From contig JAUPFV010000004.1 of NCBI GenBank assembly GCA_036936605.1, positions 88,686,334 to 88,750,333 of the forward strand: a stretch of DNA of 64,000 nt. The letters are read 5' to 3'. This document shows, one piece after another, positions 61,396 through 64,000 of the stretch (position 1 is the first letter of the stretch; each line of letters opens with the position of its first letter). The notes below the pieces were generated by a model. It searched no databases, was not told the DNA's origin, and saw only the letters and a program-made list of their open reading frames with translations. Position numbers and translations under genes: made by a program. Source of the stretch: Limnanthes douglasii subsp. nivea (lineage: Eukaryota; Streptophyta; Magnoliopsida; Brassicales; Limnanthaceae).

Positions 61396-63807
61396 CATGC
61401 ATCTGAATCTTTGGTTGTATTCTTTGGGTTTCACATTTGGATGTTGTTTCAGTGAATGATGTAATCCTCGTCTACTTTTATGACCTTTCATCTGTTGAAA
61501 TTATTATGGAAATTTATTTTTGTCATTTTGAATTAATTTATACTTTTGGGTGGTAAGAGTTTGAACCAAGTTAAGGAATTATTTGGGAGATTCATTGAAA
61601 ATGTTATGCACTTTATCTTATTGTATGCTATGAGTATTCTGTTTCGTTGTTGAACTGCTCGATGTGATGCTTTGGATCTCTCTCACTGCTTTACTTGTCC
61701 ATCTAGTGTCTATTGTATCTAAGCAATAGGTTTCCATATAAAATTTATGGGACCAATGAGTAATCTTTATCTAAGGGGTCCTTATTGACATCATACATGG
61801 TACAACTTTCGTAAATATTTACCTAGCAGACTTTTATGGTTGATGGTGTATTGAGGCTTTAATCTGTTAGCACCATTTGCAGTATCTTGTTTAAAATACA
61901 AGAACATATATGCTTGTTGATGCATGAAGGGTAAAATATCTTACATGGCCCCCCAATATTTAGCTGGGGCTAGTAGTGTTTCATCGTGAGAGGCTGATTG
62001 TTGTTTTGTAAAATAACCATACATTTGATAAATAAAAAATTATCCTTGTTGGTTTCCTAACTACATCCACGAGATTGATTGTAAGTCTGGCTAGACTCCT
62101 TATTTTTATTGAGTAATGGTCGAATGTGTTCTAGATTTTGGTAAAATTTGTTGAAGGCTTTAGTGAGATTTATTAACCAATTTTAGGTTAGATGACATTC
62201 AAAGGTATGTTGGGAGGTATTAATGGTCTCCATGTTGTAGTTGAAGGTTCATATCGGCTTTAAGATGTTGTTTTAGGTTAAGATGTGATCAATGATTCAG
62301 AATTTACTGGATTCCAAACTGTTGGCTGAGGTTATGCTGGATTCTAGATAAGTGTTAGAGATTTGGTTGGATTCCAAGTTTTTATTGATGGTCCGATTGG
62401 GCTCCAGTTACGGATGAACATTTTCTTTTGACTCGATATTTTTGGAGGTTTAGCACGGCTCCAAGATGCACATAGAGGTAAGTAACTTCATGTTGCAGAC
62501 TATTTTGGACTCAATGTTGTTGGAGGTTAGGCATTACTCTAGTCCATTGTTGGAGGTTCGTTATGATCTAGACTAAATGTTCTGTTGTACTTCTTTTTGT
62601 TGGAGGTTTGATATTTCTTGAGGTTTTACTTGGAAATTCGAGAGCACTCAAATCTAGAGGATTTGTTGGACTTTATGTTGATGGAGGTTTGCCATTACTC
62701 TATGCTATTGTTGGATATTCAGCGGGCTCCATGTTGAAGGTCTTTTGGACTTCATGTTGCTGACAGAGTGCTTCGATGGTATGGTCTTACTGCAAACAAA
62801 CTAATTTGATGTTGTGGTCTTGCCTCTTCTTTTGTTTGTTCTTTTATTAAGATGCTTAATATTTTTTCTAGAGGATGTTTGGTCCGATTTATCCTCAAGT
62901 AAGGACCATCGATTTTATCCATTGCAAATGAGCGATCAACACAGTAGTAAATTTTCAAAATTAGTATCTTACGGCGCATACAGGTCGTATACTAGCTGCT
63001 AAAAGTTCATGGATTGAACATTCAAGATCAAATGATAATTGTGTGGAATCACCAAAGTAAGCGACTAAATTATACCCTGAGTATAAATAATCTCAAGAAT
63101 TTGTTCAAGGGGAATAATATCGTGCTATGACATATTCTCTCACTGAATCATTTAACTATTAGAGTAAAGAACTATGTAGTCTGCATATTCTTGAATTAAT
63201 TGACAATATTTGAGTCTCACTTATAGCTAAAATTTCACGGCGTTATTCGGATGAGCTAAGTTGGAGCATTAAATTATTCCCTCAGTATAAAAATAAGTTT
63301 AAGGTCAATATTGAATAAGGTCGTTTGTGGCTAGTTTTAAGTCTTCGGCATCCATATTTAAAGTTTTTTCTGAACCTATTATGGTTGTTTATTTATTGCA
63401 TTTTAAATGTTCTTTTCGTTTTTGGAAACAAGTTTGTTTTCCACGTTCTCATGCTTTTGTTGCAATACTTCAACTCAACAAGATGATATGACATTAATGA
63501 AACCATTAATTCAATAGTAAAAATTATAAATCAACTGACTCTTGTAGCAGACATACTTAAACCAAATTTGGTGAAGGATTAAGCTATAATGAATTGCTAT
63601 AAATACTACATCGTAACTTGAAAAGACGAGCTGGAGGCCTAAGAATAAGTGTATTCCGTATAGAGGATAAATAAAAACCAGGAAAATGAACAATGACCAT
63701 TCTTCAAAGTTAGGTCATAATAAAAGGACTTGCGATGAACTTGTTTAAATTTTTTGAGATTTGACATAATAGAAATTTTCATGTTACAAAGTATTTCTTT
63801 GTCAACT

Positions 63808-64000
63808 GAAACTAAACATGTGACTCTACTTGAACTAAACATGTGACTCTACTTAAACTAAATATGTGAGTTTACTTAAACTAAACATGTGACTCTATTG
63901 TAACTAAACATGTGATTCTACTTAAACTAAACATACACTTCTACTTAAACTAAACACGCGACTCGACTTAAATTTAACATGCTATTATAATGTAACTAAA
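63808..64000 (+). repeat. 23-bp minisatellite (ACTAAACATG family), truncated by window end
   Basis: At least eight units, the most homogeneous of the four arrays. It continues beyond the window. Confidence 0.88.

Larger units (their letters stand above)
60746..64000 (+). mobile_element. MULE-derived unit 3, runs off the window
   Basis: 60746-62690 matches 14940-16915 and 62690-64000 matches 21600-22865, so here the two parts are directly joined as in a single undisturbed unit. It includes a decayed zinc-knuckle block near 61000-61120, a minisatellite (61215-61395), a GTTGGAGG array (62210-62790) and a second knuckle remnant (63615-63740, SKLGHNKRTCDE). The transposase core is absent; that position is occupied by the hAT-like relic. 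Confidence 0.7.

Overview
This window is nuclear DNA of a flowering plant, most likely a eudicot. The signs are a three-exon class III (secreted) peroxidase gene of the tobacco peroxidase N1 type, Ty1/copia and Ty3/gypsy-Tat LTR retrotransposons, Mutator-like (MULE) and hAT-type DNA transposon relics, spliceosomal introns and AT-rich intergenic DNA. I cannot name the species. Only one ordinary host gene is present, as two copies: one apparently intact (minus strand, 4225-5401) and one broken (plus strand, 30483-36834). Nearly everything else is transposable element, mostly decayed and nested.

Layout. 1-2511: minus-strand relic of the extra ORF of a Tat-type gypsy element. 2512-9403: left arm of a large inverted duplication, holding a copia solo-LTR-like stretch, a 411-bp hAT-type MITE, the intact peroxidase gene and a decayed copia element. 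9404-26475: spacer, with a gypsy fragment, MULE-derived repeat units, a truncated Tat element (17911 to about 20898) and a decayed copia element (23690-26440). 26476-38190: right arm, the reverse complement of the left, in which a 5170-bp copia element (30673-35842) splits the second peroxidase copy. 38190-42270: low-information sequence with a minisatellite and a copia integrase relic. 42270-64000: a second, direct copy of much of the spacer (9518-23000), interrupted by a complete-ended Tat element (42414-49789), a copia relic (50031-54450) and a hAT-like relic introduced by templated filler DNA (57996 to about 60095); the window ends inside a MULE unit.

History that can be read. The peroxidase gene and the neighbouring copia relic were duplicated in inverted orientation. 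The arms show no length change over 4225-6421 but are clearly more divergent at the spacer side, which suggests a patch of gene conversion or selection. The left arm then received the MITE (8-bp TSD, empty site preserved in the right arm), and the right arm received the copia element (5-bp TSD, intact site preserved in the left arm). The spacer and the 42-64 kb block are direct paralogues with independent later insertions.

The most unusual system here is the Tat element family. Besides gag-pol it carries an antisense additional ORF with a Transposase_28-like domain, a coiled-coil tail, a conserved small intron and, in one copy, a promoter-like stretch of its own. Three decayed copies allow comparison. 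All pairings were read by eye; percent identities are estimates.
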